From assembly GCA_965247815.1 (NCBI GenBank), contig CBDFHW010000009.1:62001-126000 (forward strand): a stretch of 64,000 nt of DNA, in the 5' to 3' direction. Below the pieces are notes generated by a model. The model saw only the letters and a list, made by a program, of their open reading frames with translations, ran no database searches and had not been told where the DNA came from. The translations under genes and the position numbers were made by a program. Below, piece after piece: positions 17,780 to 26,064 of the stretch (its first letter is position 1; each line of letters starts with the position of its first letter). This DNA comes from CBDAQA01 sp965247815. Lineage in GTDB: Bacteria; Planctomycetota; Phycisphaerae; Tepidisphaerales; Tepidisphaeraceae.

Positions 17780-17875
17780 GTTGCTAGTTGCTGGTTGCTA
17801 GTTGTTAGTGAAGAAAATGCTTTGCCTCTCACGAGCAACTAGCAACTAGCAACTAGCAACTAGCAACTAGCAACT
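17780..17875. repeat. Inverted heptanucleotide tandem repeat arrays
   Basis: Four units of GTTGCTA (17780-17807; two units with one change each) are followed after 27 bases by the reverse complement, five perfect units GCAACTA (17835-17869) plus six bases more. The two arrays can pair into a long hairpin in the gmk-rpoZ intergenic RNA. The unit length and tandem form resemble the short tandemly repeated repetitive (STRR) sequences known from cyanobacteria. Confidence 0.9.
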
Positions 17876-17878
17876 TCC

Positions 17879-18469
17879 TTATATCCCCCCTGGGGATTTC
17901 TTCTGCCGGATTAACCGGGCTATTTCGTCGACCGCGCGGTCGAGGTCGTCGTTGATCACCATGTCGTCAAAGGCGCGGCTGCCTTTGGCCATCCAGATTT
18001 CACGCTTGGCGCCGCGGTAGCGTTTCTCGATCGCGTCCTCGGTGTCGCGACCCCGGTCTCGCAACCGCGACAGCAATGACGCTTCATCGGGCGGCATGAT
18101 GAAGATCATCAGCGCGTCCGGATACTGGAACCGCACCTGTAATGCACCCTGGACGTCGATCTCCAGCAGCACGTCTTCGCCGTTGTATAAATACTCGAGC
18201 GTGGGGTGTTTCGGAGTCCCGTAGTATTCGTCGAACACTTTAGCATACTCTAAAAACTCGCCGTGCTCCAGTTTCTTGAAGAACGCTTGCTCGTCGATGT
18301 AGTCGTACCGTTTGCCGAGGTCGTCTTTTTCGCTCTGCTTGCGAGTGGTCGCGCTGGCGATGTACTTCAGGTGCATCTTCTCGGCCAGCTTGCGCGAAAT
18401 GGTGCTCTTGCCGACCCCGCTGGGGCCGACGAGCACGATCAACAGGCCTCTGAGAATAATCTTGTCCAT
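17879..18469 (-). CDS. gmk: Guanylate kinase
   Basis: A 196-residue enzyme that phosphorylates GMP to GDP with ATP. The P-loop is VLVGPSGVGKSTISRKL. Next come ATTRKQSEKDDLGKRYDYID (GMP site), GEFLEYAKVFDEYYGTP, VLLEIDVQGALQVR, and the lid region FIMPPDEASLLSRLRDRGRD. The length is normal for the family. It sits between yicC and rpoZ in the minus-strand run. The gap to rpoZ holds the heptamer repeat hairpin. Confidence 0.97.
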   Translation of the reverse strand: MDKIILRGLLIVLVGPSGVGKSTISRKLAEKMHLKYIASATTRKQSEKDDLGKRYDYIDEQAFFKKLEHGEFLEYAKVFDEYYGTPKHPTLEYLYNGEDVLLEIDVQGALQVRFQYPDALMIFIMPPDEASLLSRLRDRGRDTEDAIEKRYRGAKREIWMAKGSRAFDDMVINDDLDRAVDEIARLIRQKKSPGGI

Positions 18470-18554
18470 AAGTAACTGGTTGCCGGCGGCCCGCCGCCGA
18501 CTGCTGTCGGAAGGTCTTCGCCTTGCCCGGCAGCCGGGAACGAACGACCCGCAC

Positions 18555-19436
18555 CTACTCCACGTTCTGCACTTGTTCTTTTAACCGGTCGATCGCGCCT
18601 TTGATCTCGACGATGTTCCGGGCGATCCCGGCGTCGTTCGCCTTGCTCGCGATCGTGTTCGCCTCTCGCAACATCTCCTGCGTTATAAAATCCAGCTTAC
18701 GGCCCGCGTGGTCGTCTCTCTGGCATGCGTCATCGAACGCGCCCAGGTGACTGGTGAGCCGCTGAATTTCTTCGGCCACGTCCGCACGTTCGGCGAACAC
18801 CGCGACCTCTTTGATCAAATCGGGTTCACTGACCCTTAGCTCGGCCTTGCTGAGCAGCTGATTCACCCGCTGCTGCAGACGTTTATGATAGTCTTCGATC
18901 ACGGCCGGGGCACGCTTCTCGACCTCCGCCAGCGCGACCGTGATCACCTTCACCTGCTTCATCAACTCAGAGCAAAGCCCTTTGCCCTCGCGCTCGCGCA
19001 TCGCCTGGAGCTTGCCGATCGCCTTGTTGGCCAGGTCGCGGACGCAGTCGCCGTGCTTGGCGATCTCGTCGGTCTCGTCTCGCGGTTCCTGGCAGACACC
19101 GGGCAACTGCACCAGGCTGGCCAGGTCGATCTGCACGAACGTGTCGAGGCCTTTGACGGCCTTCAGCTGTTCAAGGTACGCGGTCAATGCCTTGACGTTT
19201 ATGTGATACGCGGCATCGGCGCTGTCCTGCCGCATCTTTAGAATAAACGTGATCGACCCGCGGCCGAGCTTTTCCCGGAGCATCGATTCCAGCTCGGGTT
19301 CGAGCCCGCTGATGGTCTCGGGGAGTTTGATAACCGGCTTGAAAAAACGGTTGTTCAGGGACCGGATTTCGACCGCATAATGCGTGCCGTCACGCGTCGC
19401 GGAGGCGTCCCCAAAACCGGTCATGCTGACTATCAT
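18555..19436 (-). CDS. yicC: YicC family protein
   Basis: A 293-residue protein from the ATG at 19436 (MIVSMTGFGDASATRDGT), the usual YicC N-terminus. It ends with the conserved block KLDFITQEMLREANTIASKA and ending helices to QVQNVE. YicC proteins act on RNA in Escherichia coli (reported endoribonuclease activity) and are almost always encoded next to gmk, as here. The length fits (about 290 in the family). It lies between secG and gmk on the same strand. Confidence 0.93.
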   Translation of the reverse strand: MIVSMTGFGDASATRDGTHYAVEIRSLNNRFFKPVIKLPETISGLEPELESMLREKLGRGSITFILKMRQDSADAAYHINVKALTAYLEQLKAVKGLDTFVQIDLASLVQLPGVCQEPRDETDEIAKHGDCVRDLANKAIGKLQAMREREGKGLCSELMKQVKVITVALAEVEKRAPAVIEDYHKRLQQRVNQLLSKAELRVSEPDLIKEVAVFAERADVAEEIQRLTSHLGAFDDACQRDDHAGRKLDFITQEMLREANTIASKANDAGIARNIVEIKGAIDRLKEQVQNVE

Positions 19437-19509
19437 TCGTGCCTTACTTCTTGTCCGAATTCGTCCCTGAACACTGCCGTGAAAACATCTCACGGGCCGT
19501 CAAAGCTGC

Positions 19510-20094
19510 TCAGGGTTTTGTCGCGGGCTTAAGCCCCTGCCCGACTTTCGAAAGGTCGTCGCCGATCTTTTTCAAGCCGTTCTCGATCTTCGCCGGGGCG
19601 GACGTCGCCGGCTGCATTGCTTTATTCATGTCGCTCATGGCGTCGCCAACCGACCGGGTGGTCGCCGGCGCGGTCGGGACGGTCACCGGCGTGGTGACCG
19701 GCATCGTCGACACGGTCGGCATCGTGGCCGGCGGGGGTAACTCGGTCGTCACCGGGGTCGTACGCGTCGGGCCCGGGGGTACTGCGCCCGGGGGTAATGC
19801 AGTGGTGCCCACGGTGCTCGAACGCCCCGACGCGGTCGGCGGCGCGGTCGACGGATATTTAGACTGCACGACCAGATCGAGCGCGACCGCGAGCACAATG
19901 AACACACCGAAGATGATGGCCGTCGCCCAGGTCAGCACGTCCCCGGTTTTTGCGCCGAACGCCGTCGTACCACCCGACCCGCCGAACGCGCTGGACAACC
20001 CGCCCCCGCGGCCCTTCTGAATCAGGATCAGCAGGATCAGAATGATGGCGACGAAGATCAGTGCACTCAGCGTTGCGTAGAAGAGAAAAGTCAT
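19510..20094 (-). CDS. secG: SecG protein-export subunit with long Pro/Thr-rich tail
   Basis: The start chosen is ATG 20094; a GTG at 20115 is possible. The product is about 194 residues. Residues 1-75 are SecG: two membrane segments flanking the conserved QKGRGGGLSSAFGGSGG loop. SecG assists the SecYE channel. The protein continues for about 115 residues past the normal length. This tail is rich in Pro, Thr and Val (TPVTTELPPPATMPTVST) and ends in an amphipathic helix (IENGLKKIGDDLSKVGQGLK). Pro/Thr tails on SecG are frequent in planctomycetes, but their role is unknown. tpiA-secG is a conserved neighbourhood. Confidence 0.92.
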   Translation of the reverse strand: MTFLFYATLSALIFVAIILILLILIQKGRGGGLSSAFGGSGGTTAFGAKTGDVLTWATAIIFGVFIVLAVALDLVVQSKYPSTAPPTASGRSSTVGTTALPPGAVPPGPTRTTPVTTELPPPATMPTVSTMPVTTPVTVPTAPATTRSVGDAMSDMNKAMQPATSAPAKIENGLKKIGDDLSKVGQGLKPATKP

Positions 20095-20200
20095 AGGAAA
20101 GTTACTGGTTATCACACCCCGGCCGAACGTCTGAGGCCCGGGGATCGAAGGTCGTTATCTGGTTTCGAAGCGACTGGCAACGGGCCACCAGCGACTGTCT

Positions 20201-20947
20201 TTACTTCCCCGCGTTCGCGATCGCAAGAAAGCTGTCTGGCTTTAATGCCGCCCCGCCGATTAAACCACCGTCCACGTCGGGCTGGCCGAGCAGGCCCTTG
20301 GCATTGTCCGGCTTCATGCTCCCGCCGTACTGGATCCGCACCTTGTCGGCGAAATCCTTGTTCCACCGCTCGGCCATCGCCCCGCGGATGTACGCGTGAA
20401 CTTCCTGCGCCTGCGCGTCGGTCGCGTTGCGGCCGGTGCCAATCGCCCAGACGGGTTCGTACGCGATCACGAGCCGGGCAGGGTCGGCAAGGTCGGTCGA
20501 CAGTTCTTCGAGCTGCGACTGCACGACGTCGAAGGTTTTGTTCGAGTCGCGTTCTTCGAGCTTCTCGCCGATGCAGTGGACGAGGATTAAGCCCGCGGCA
20601 TAGATCGCGGCCGCTTTCTTGGCGATCAGCTCGGGTGATTCGTGCAGCACGTGCCGGCGTTCGCTGTGACCGGTGAGCACGAATTTCACGCCGACGTCTT
20701 TGAGCATGTCGACCGAGACTTCGCCGGTAAATGCGCCACTTTTTTCGAAGTACGCGTCCTGCGCGCCCAGCAGCACGCTCGACCCGTCAATCGCCTGGTT
20801 CACCGCGTCAAGATAGACGAACGGCGGCGCGATGCCGACCTGCACGCCGGTTCCCGCGCCCTTGGCGACCGCGGTCGCCAGTTCGACGGCGGCGGCCTTG
20901 GTCGTATTCATCTTCCAGTTACCGGCAATAAATTTTACGCGAGCCAT
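20201..20947 (-). CDS. tpiA: Triosephosphate isomerase
   Basis: A 248-residue enzyme interconverting dihydroxyacetone phosphate and glyceraldehyde 3-phosphate in glycolysis and gluconeogenesis. N-terminal FIAGNWKMN contains the catalytic Lys. The catalytic His is in FVLTGHSERRHVLHE, the catalytic Glu in VIAYEPVWAIGTG, and the phosphate loop is IQYGGSMKPDNAKGLL with DGGLIGGAAL. All active-site residues are present and the length is normal. It is followed by secG (106 bases) and preceded by aroF; the gap to aroF is filled by a 25-bp inverted repeat. Confidence 0.98.
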   Translation of the reverse strand: MARVKFIAGNWKMNTTKAAAVELATAVAKGAGTGVQVGIAPPFVYLDAVNQAIDGSSVLLGAQDAYFEKSGAFTGEVSVDMLKDVGVKFVLTGHSERRHVLHESPELIAKKAAAIYAAGLILVHCIGEKLEERDSNKTFDVVQSQLEELSTDLADPARLVIAYEPVWAIGTGRNATDAQAQEVHAYIRGAMAERWNKDFADKVRIQYGGSMKPDNAKGLLGQPDVDGGLIGGAALKPDSFLAIANAGK

Positions 20948-20968
20948 AAATACCTTAAATGCTTACTC

Positions 20969-21039
20969 ACCGCAGAGACGCTGAGACGCAGAGAAATCAA
21001 TTTCGAATTGGCCTCTCTGCGTCTCAGCGTCTCTGCGGT
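20969..21039. repeat. 25-bp perfect inverted repeat between aroF and tpiA
   Basis: Arms at 20969-20993 and 21015-21039 are exact reverse complements with a 21-base spacer. The arms consist of GCAGAGAC/GCTGAGAC-type octamers. The sequence begins with TTACTCACCGC just outside the left arm, the same flank as the repeat at 57031. The right arm ends five bases before the aroF stop codon. It forms a strong hairpin in the aroF-tpiA transcript, with no T-run. Confidence 0.93.
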
Positions 21040-21044
21040 AAAAA

Positions 21045-22100
21045 TCACGTGTGGACCAGCTCGCCCACCTCAGAAAACTCTTTACCGAAGATCGCCGCGA
21101 TCTTCCTCAGCTGGACCATCAAGTCTTTGAACACGTTCGGGAGCAGCGCCTGCGGGCCATCGCATTGGGCCTCGGCCGGGTTGTAATGCACTTCGACGAT
21201 GACGCCGTGCGCCCCCGCCGCCATGCCCGCGCAGGCGAGCGACGACACGTAATCCCGCTTCCCCGCCGCGTGGCTGGGGTCGACGATGATCGGCAAATGC
21301 GACCACTGCTTGGCGACAGGAATGCTGGTTACGTCCAGTGAATAGCGAATGCTGTCTTCGAACGTCTTGATCCCACGTTCACACAGAATGACCGACCTAT
21401 TGCCTTGGCTCAGGACGTACTCGGCCGAGAGCAGCCAATCCTTCACCGTAGCGGCGAGCCCGCGCTTGAGCAGCACGCCCCGGCGGGTCTTGCCGACCTC
21501 GCGGAGCAGGTCGAAGTTCTGCATGTTTCGCGCGCCGATCTGAAAGCAGTCGACGTACGGTTCCATCTGCTCGACCTGGCGGGTGTCCATCACCTCGACG
21601 CAGATCGGCATGCCAAGCTCGTCACCGGTCGCCCGCATCCACTTCAAGGCCTGCAGACCCAGACCCTGGAACGAGTACGGCGACGTCCGCGGCTTGTAAA
21701 CGCCGCCGCGGAGAATCGTCGCCCCGCCGTCTTTCACGTGCCTTGCGATGCGGTTGAGCATTTCTTCGTTTTCCACCGCACAAGGCCCGGCGATGCACGC
21801 CGCGTGCGTACCGCCGACCTTGACGACCGGCACTTTTCCGCCGCCGATTTCGACGATCGAATCCTCTTCGTGGAATTCCCGGCTCGCCAGTTTATATGGT
21901 TTGAGTATCGGGACGACCTTTTCGACCCCATCCAGTGCGGCCAGGTGATTCTGGTCCAGCGAACCTTCTTCACCCACCGCGCCGATAACGGTGCGGAACT
22001 GCCCGCGCGACAGGTGAGCTTTGTTGCCCATTCGTTCGATCTCGGCGATGACCCGGTCGATCGCGTCCGCCGGGGCGGCATGATTCATGACGATAATCAA
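21045..22100 (-). CDS. aroF: 3-deoxy-7-phosphoheptulonate synthase (DAHP synthase, type I-beta)
   Basis: The first enzyme of the shikimate pathway, condensing phosphoenolpyruvate and erythrose 4-phosphate. The start is TTG at 22098-22100, because GGGAGGAG lies six bases upstream; the first ATG (22088) is too far. This gives 351 residues. The N-terminal 75 residues are a ferredoxin-like regulatory domain (LIIVMNHAAPADAIDRVIAE). The barrel follows: CIAGPCAVENEEMLN, RGGVYKPRTSPYSFQGLG, QIGARNMQNFDLLREV, VLLKRGLAATVKDWLLSAEY and PIIVDPSHAAGKRDYV. This domain arrangement is that of the Thermotoga-type (AroF I-beta) enzyme. It heads the co-oriented run to coaC. Confidence 0.95.
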   Translation of the reverse strand: MIIVMNHAAPADAIDRVIAEIERMGNKAHLSRGQFRTVIGAVGEEGSLDQNHLAALDGVEKVVPILKPYKLASREFHEEDSIVEIGGGKVPVVKVGGTHAACIAGPCAVENEEMLNRIARHVKDGGATILRGGVYKPRTSPYSFQGLGLQALKWMRATGDELGMPICVEVMDTRQVEQMEPYVDCFQIGARNMQNFDLLREVGKTRRGVLLKRGLAATVKDWLLSAEYVLSQGNRSVILCERGIKTFEDSIRYSLDVTSIPVAKQWSHLPIIVDPSHAAGKRDYVSSLACAGMAAGAHGVIVEVHYNPAEAQCDGPQALLPNVFKDLMVQLRKIAAIFGKEFSEVGELVHT

Positions 22101-22461
22101 GGCAAACTCCTCCCGATTGACGGGACACCGACCAAAATCACGCCGACACATCACCAAAGGCACGGCCTCGACGGCCCGCCGTCCAACCAACACATGGTTC
22201 GGCCTGACTGAGCGAAGCCCCATACTGTAATGCCAAGCAAACCGCGATACAAGCCGGCGTTGAAGTGCGGAAACTCGCTTTTGGACATGACCGAACGGCG
22301 GTGTGGGATCACCCGAAAAGGTTGCAAACCTAACATAATCTAACATAACCCGTCATAAAATCGGGCTTTTCATCACAATATTGTTAAAACCTTGCGACGG
22401 GAATGGCAGGGTTGACGCACGTTGACCGTCAAAAGCCGCCATCGCATACTATCGAATAGTT
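22101..22461. other. Divergent intergenic region, 361 bases
   Basis: This region lies between aroF (minus) and the small membrane protein (plus) and must hold promoters for both. It becomes AT-rich from about 22325 to 22395, with a repeated TAACATAA motif near 22333-22349. A promoter for the plus-strand gene is listed separately. I see no RNA gene. Confidence 0.55.
22422..22450 (+). promoter_or_regulatory. Sigma-70-type promoter for the small membrane protein
   Basis: TTGACC at 22422-22427 (5 of 6 consensus) and CATACT at 22445-22450 (4 of 6) with an exact 17-base spacer. The expected transcription start, near 22457, is only about five bases before the ATG at 22462, so the mRNA would be nearly leaderless. 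Confidence 0.5.
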
Positions 22462-22713
22462 ATGTCGCCAACACGCCCTAATCGCGAAGCCTACGCCAAG
22501 CGACCACTATGGCGCAGCTACCTGTTCGCATATCTGCTCATCGGCGTTGGGACTTCGGTTGGTAGCCTTTCCGTTGGGCCGTCCGGCGATCGCATAGTCG
22601 AAGCCGTGGGTGCAACTATGTTATTCATTGGATTATTGGTGTTTGTCGCCGCACTTGGTCATTCTTTCTGGGTCGTTGCATGTGGCAAACGACCGCGAAA
22701 CGGGACTGCCTAA
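22462..22713 (+). CDS. Small two-pass membrane protein
   Basis: An 83-residue protein with a basic N-terminus and two membrane segments (SYLFAYLLIGVGTSVGSL about 20-37; VGATMLFIGLLVFVAALGHS about 50-69). It ends in a short basic tail. No family recognised. The ATG has no Shine-Dalgarno sequence but follows a good promoter closely. It ends ten bases before the glycosyltransferase start at 22724, so the two may share a transcript. Confidence 0.6.
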   Translation: MSPTRPNREAYAKRPLWRSYLFAYLLIGVGTSVGSLSVGPSGDRIVEAVGATMLFIGLLVFVAALGHSFWVVACGKRPRNGTA

Positions 22714-22723
22714 CCAGCCAACT

Positions 22724-24007
22724 ATGAATCCCGTCGACACTCCGGTGCCCGAAGACCGTCAACAACTCCGTGTCCTGATCGTGGCCGAGAACGCATCCGC
22801 GCGGTTCGGCGGGGAAGCGATTCTGCCGTTGCATTATTTCCGATTCCTTCGGCAACGCGGCATCGAAACCTGGCTGCTGGTGAACGAGCGGAACAAGGCC
22901 GAGTTGGAAACCGTGCTGGCCCCGGACGAGATGCGGCGTGTCCATTTCGACCCCGACTCGGGGTTTCAGCGATTATTGGAAAAGCTCGCGACGCCCTTCC
23001 CCGCAGCCATCAAACATGCAACGTTTCGAATGGTCGCCCGGCAGCTGAGTCAACTGCGGGCGCGGAAGATCGCGCGGGGGTTGATTGCCGAGCACGGCAT
23101 TGACGTCGTGCACCAGCCGATCCCGGTGTCGCCGAAGGAAACTTCGCTGATGTACAAGCTCGGCGCGCCGGTGGTGATGGGACCGATGAACGGGGGGATG
23201 ACGTACCCGCCGGGGTTCGAGAAATCCGAAGATGCGGTCGTCGGCCGGTTGTTTCGAGTCGCCCGGCTGGTGTCGCACGGCCTGAACCGGGTCCTGCCTG
23301 GGAAGCTGCGGGCCGAGACGGTTCTGGTCGCAAACGCGCGCACCGAGCGGGCGCTCCCGCACGGCATCCGCGGGCGGGTGCTGACGCTGGTAGAGAACGG
23401 CGTGAACCTTACGCTCTGGAATCCCGTGCAGAAGACGGCAGCGACAGGCGAGCCGATTCGGTTCGTGTTCTCCGGCCGGCTGGTGGATTGGAAAGGCGTG
23501 CAATATCTGATCGCCGCGTTCGCCCGGGTGGTGAAGCAGGTGCCGGCCACGTTGTCGATCATGGGGAACGGGGCGATGCGGGATGCGCTGGAGCGGCAGG
23601 TGATCGCGGCGGGGATCGCCGACCGGGTGAAATTCCACGGTTGGATGCCACAGGCGGAGTGCGCCCGCTTAATGGGTGAAGGTGACGTCTTCGTCCTTCC
23701 CAGTGTGTACGAGTGCGGCGGCGCGGTGGTGCTGGAAGCGATGGCGGCGGGACTGCCCGTGATCGCGACCCGCTGGGGCGGGCCGGCCGACTATCTGGAC
23801 GACAATTGCGGCATCTTGATCGACCCCGAATCAACCGAACGGTTTATCGACAAGCTGACCGAGGCGATGCTCGCGCTGGCGAATGACGCCGACCGGCGCG
23901 TCGCGATGGGCACCGCCGGCCGGGCCAAAGCGGTCGAGCAGTTCGACTGGGAACGCAAGATCGACCGCATGCTGGAGATCTATGCGGAGACGGCAGGCCG
24001 AAAGTGA
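22724..24007 (+). CDS. Glycosyltransferase family 4 protein
   Basis: Start at ATG 22724 (MNPVDTPVPEDRQQLRVLIV), giving 427 residues; the longer frame overlaps the preceding gene. This is a GT-B fold transferase: the N-terminal domain holds the acceptor side (ASARFGGEAILPLHYFRFL). The C-terminal nucleotide-sugar domain has FVFSGRLVDWKGVQYLIAAF, KFHGWMPQAECARLMGEGD and the EX7E region VLPSVYECGGAVVLEAMAAG. Such enzymes build cell-surface polysaccharide or glycolipid. Donor and acceptor are unknown. No other polysaccharide-assembly genes are adjacent. Confidence 0.92.
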   Translation: MNPVDTPVPEDRQQLRVLIVAENASARFGGEAILPLHYFRFLRQRGIETWLLVNERNKAELETVLAPDEMRRVHFDPDSGFQRLLEKLATPFPAAIKHATFRMVARQLSQLRARKIARGLIAEHGIDVVHQPIPVSPKETSLMYKLGAPVVMGPMNGGMTYPPGFEKSEDAVVGRLFRVARLVSHGLNRVLPGKLRAETVLVANARTERALPHGIRGRVLTLVENGVNLTLWNPVQKTAATGEPIRFVFSGRLVDWKGVQYLIAAFARVVKQVPATLSIMGNGAMRDALERQVIAAGIADRVKFHGWMPQAECARLMGEGDVFVLPSVYECGGAVVLEAMAAGLPVIATRWGGPADYLDDNCGILIDPESTERFIDKLTEAMLALANDADRRVAMGTAGRAKAVEQFDWERKIDRMLEIYAETAGRK

Positions 24008-24503
24008 CCCCTGCGGGCCGGTCGTGTTCATCCACACAGCCTGCTTGAATCGGCCGAACCCGCATGGGTTTACGGCTTCGATTTCGGATAGACATCGCAT
24101 CACGCCCGCGTTCCGCTTCACCGAGCCCGAAAACAACTTTCCGTGTTCATCGCTTCATTCGCTCGGCACTTCTCCATTTTCAGTGAACCAACCCTTCGAC
24201 GTACGCCAGTTCAGCAACCGGTGGCTGTAGCCCGGACTTGAGCGCGACGCATCTCATTCGCGCTTCGGGCCGCACGCGCCTTGACGTTTATCCGGTTTAG
24301 TCGGTCCGCATGAGGGCAAGCACGTACTCATTTTCCCCGACGTGGAATTGCTTCAGGGGCTCACCGGATCGTGGAAGTTCTGAACGGAAAGTACGCATTT
24401 ACAGCCCATTTTATCGCTCCGATCCAAGGCTTGTCATCGCAGAGCCAGTGCCGTGCGGGTGTCCGCCGGCGGCTCTGACAGGCCCTGACTACGGACGACC
24501 AAA
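24008..24503. other. Intergenic region before flagellin, 496 bases
   Basis: A long non-coding gap between the glycosyltransferase and flagellin genes, probably containing the flagellin leader and promoter. I looked for sigma-28 (TAAA...GCCGATAA) and sigma-54 (TGGCAC...TTGCA) motifs and found none convincing. Short open frames here lack any recognisable protein. A conserved untranslated leader is possible. Confidence 0.5.
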
Positions 24504-25916
24504 ATGAGCTCGATCAATACGAATCTGAATTCTCTTTTCGCACAGAACGCCTTGCAGGCCAGCAACCGAAGCTTGAGCACCAGCATCCAACGGCTCAGCA
24601 CCGGACTGCGGATTAACAATGCTTCCGACGATCCGTCGGGGCTGGTCAGCAGCGCGTACCTGAGCCAGGAGCAAGCCGGGCTCACTCAGGCGCTTAGCAA
24701 TGTAACCCGGGCCAGCGCTGTAATCGGAACCGCCTCGTCGGGGATCAATCAGATCACCTCGTTGCTGACGCAGATTCAGTCGTTGGTCAATGTCGCTGCC
24801 AACAGCGGCGGCCTCAGCGTCGACGAACAGGCGGCAAATCAGTCACAGACCGACTCGCTGGTGTCACAGATCAATCGGGTGTCGGCAGCCACGACCTTTC
24901 AGGGCAAGGGGTTGTTGAACGGCAATCTTGATTACAGTCTGAGCGGTGTTGCCGCGGCAAGCCTTCAAAATCTGAAGGTGAACAGCGCCCGGCTTGCCGG
25001 CGGTGCGGCACAGCAGGTCACGGTAGCGGTAACGTTAAGCGCTCAGACCGCGCACACCGGCTATTCGGGTGGTGCGCTGGCAGGGGGCAACAACGTCACG
25101 CTGGAAATCGGCGGAAACACCGGCAGCGACCAGATCAACATCGCCGGGGGCACGAGCGTGGCGGGCATCATCGCGGCGGTCAACACCTTAAAGTCCACGA
25201 CCGGGACCAGCGCCAGCTTGTCGGGTGCGAATTTCCGACTGGACAGCATCGGGTTCGGATCGACTCAGTTCGTCAGCATCCGCGCCGTCTCGGGCGTTTT
25301 CGTACCCACGGCCCCGCGGGCGACCGGGCGCGACGCGGCGGTCACGATCAACAACCAAGCCGCGTCGGTGCAGGGTACGTCGGTCTCGTTGTCCAACAGC
25401 AATCTGGACGCCTCGCTGAATCTGGGGGCTGCTTTTAACGTGGTCGGAAGCAGCACCTTTTTCGTCACCGGCGGCGGCGCGAGTTTCAGTGTCGGGTCCC
25501 GCGTCACCGACGCGAACAAAATCGGGCTGGGCATCGGATCGGTCTCGGCTGGGAACCTTGGTGATGCCGTGAACGGATATCTTTCGTCGCTCACCTCCGG
25601 CGGGGCCAACGCGGTGTCTGCGTCGGGCGGGGCAAATGCCGCTAAGGCGCAGCTGGTGATTTCTTCTGCGATAAAACAACTGTCGACATTGAATGCGCGC
25701 GTGGGCAACTTCCTGAACTACACCCTGGGCGGCACCGCCGTCGCGCTCCAGACGACGCTCCAGAACACGACCGCGGCCCAGAGCGCGATCACCGACACGA
25801 ACTTCGCTCAGGAGACGGCGAATCTGTCCCGGCAACAGATCATCCAGGCGTCGGCGACCTCCGTTCTGGCCACCGCCAACTCACAGGCTCAAAGCGTCCT
25901 GAAACTTTTGGCGTAG
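24504..25916 (+). CDS. fliC: Flagellin
   Basis: A 470-residue filament subunit. The N-terminal coiled coil is classical: MSSINTNLNSLFAQNALQAS, LSTSIQRLSTGLRINNASDD, and INRVSAATTFQGKGLLNG. The C-terminus has the matching helix DTNFAQETANLSRQQIIQAS and ATANSQAQSVLKLL. Between them (about 145-400) is a variable Gly/Ser/Ala/Val-rich surface domain without Cys. GGACGACC precedes the ATG. No other flagellar gene lies nearby apart from possible links to the regulator at 26065. It implies the organism is motile at some stage. Confidence 0.96.
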   Translation: MSSINTNLNSLFAQNALQASNRSLSTSIQRLSTGLRINNASDDPSGLVSSAYLSQEQAGLTQALSNVTRASAVIGTASSGINQITSLLTQIQSLVNVAANSGGLSVDEQAANQSQTDSLVSQINRVSAATTFQGKGLLNGNLDYSLSGVAAASLQNLKVNSARLAGGAAQQVTVAVTLSAQTAHTGYSGGALAGGNNVTLEIGGNTGSDQINIAGGTSVAGIIAAVNTLKSTTGTSASLSGANFRLDSIGFGSTQFVSIRAVSGVFVPTAPRATGRDAAVTINNQAASVQGTSVSLSNSNLDASLNLGAAFNVVGSSTFFVTGGGASFSVGSRVTDANKIGLGIGSVSAGNLGDAVNGYLSSLTSGGANAVSASGGANAAKAQLVISSAIKQLSTLNARVGNFLNYTLGGTAVALQTTLQNTTAAQSAITDTNFAQETANLSRQQIIQASATSVLATANSQAQSVLKLLA

Positions 25917-26064
25917 AAAATGCGCCGCCGCGGTCGCGTCCAGTCTTTAAATTGGAGTGGCATATTTTTTGGGCAATACTGTGTAAGTATTAGCCCTGAT
26001 TTAGACGACAGTGTCGCCGGCCGAAAAACTACTGGGTGAGCAACGTAGTTTGACGGAGGAGCGC

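Noticed and set aside
17780..17875. CRISPR-like tandem array
   Set aside because: The units are 7 bases with no spacers, so it is a simple short-tandem repeat, not a CRISPR.
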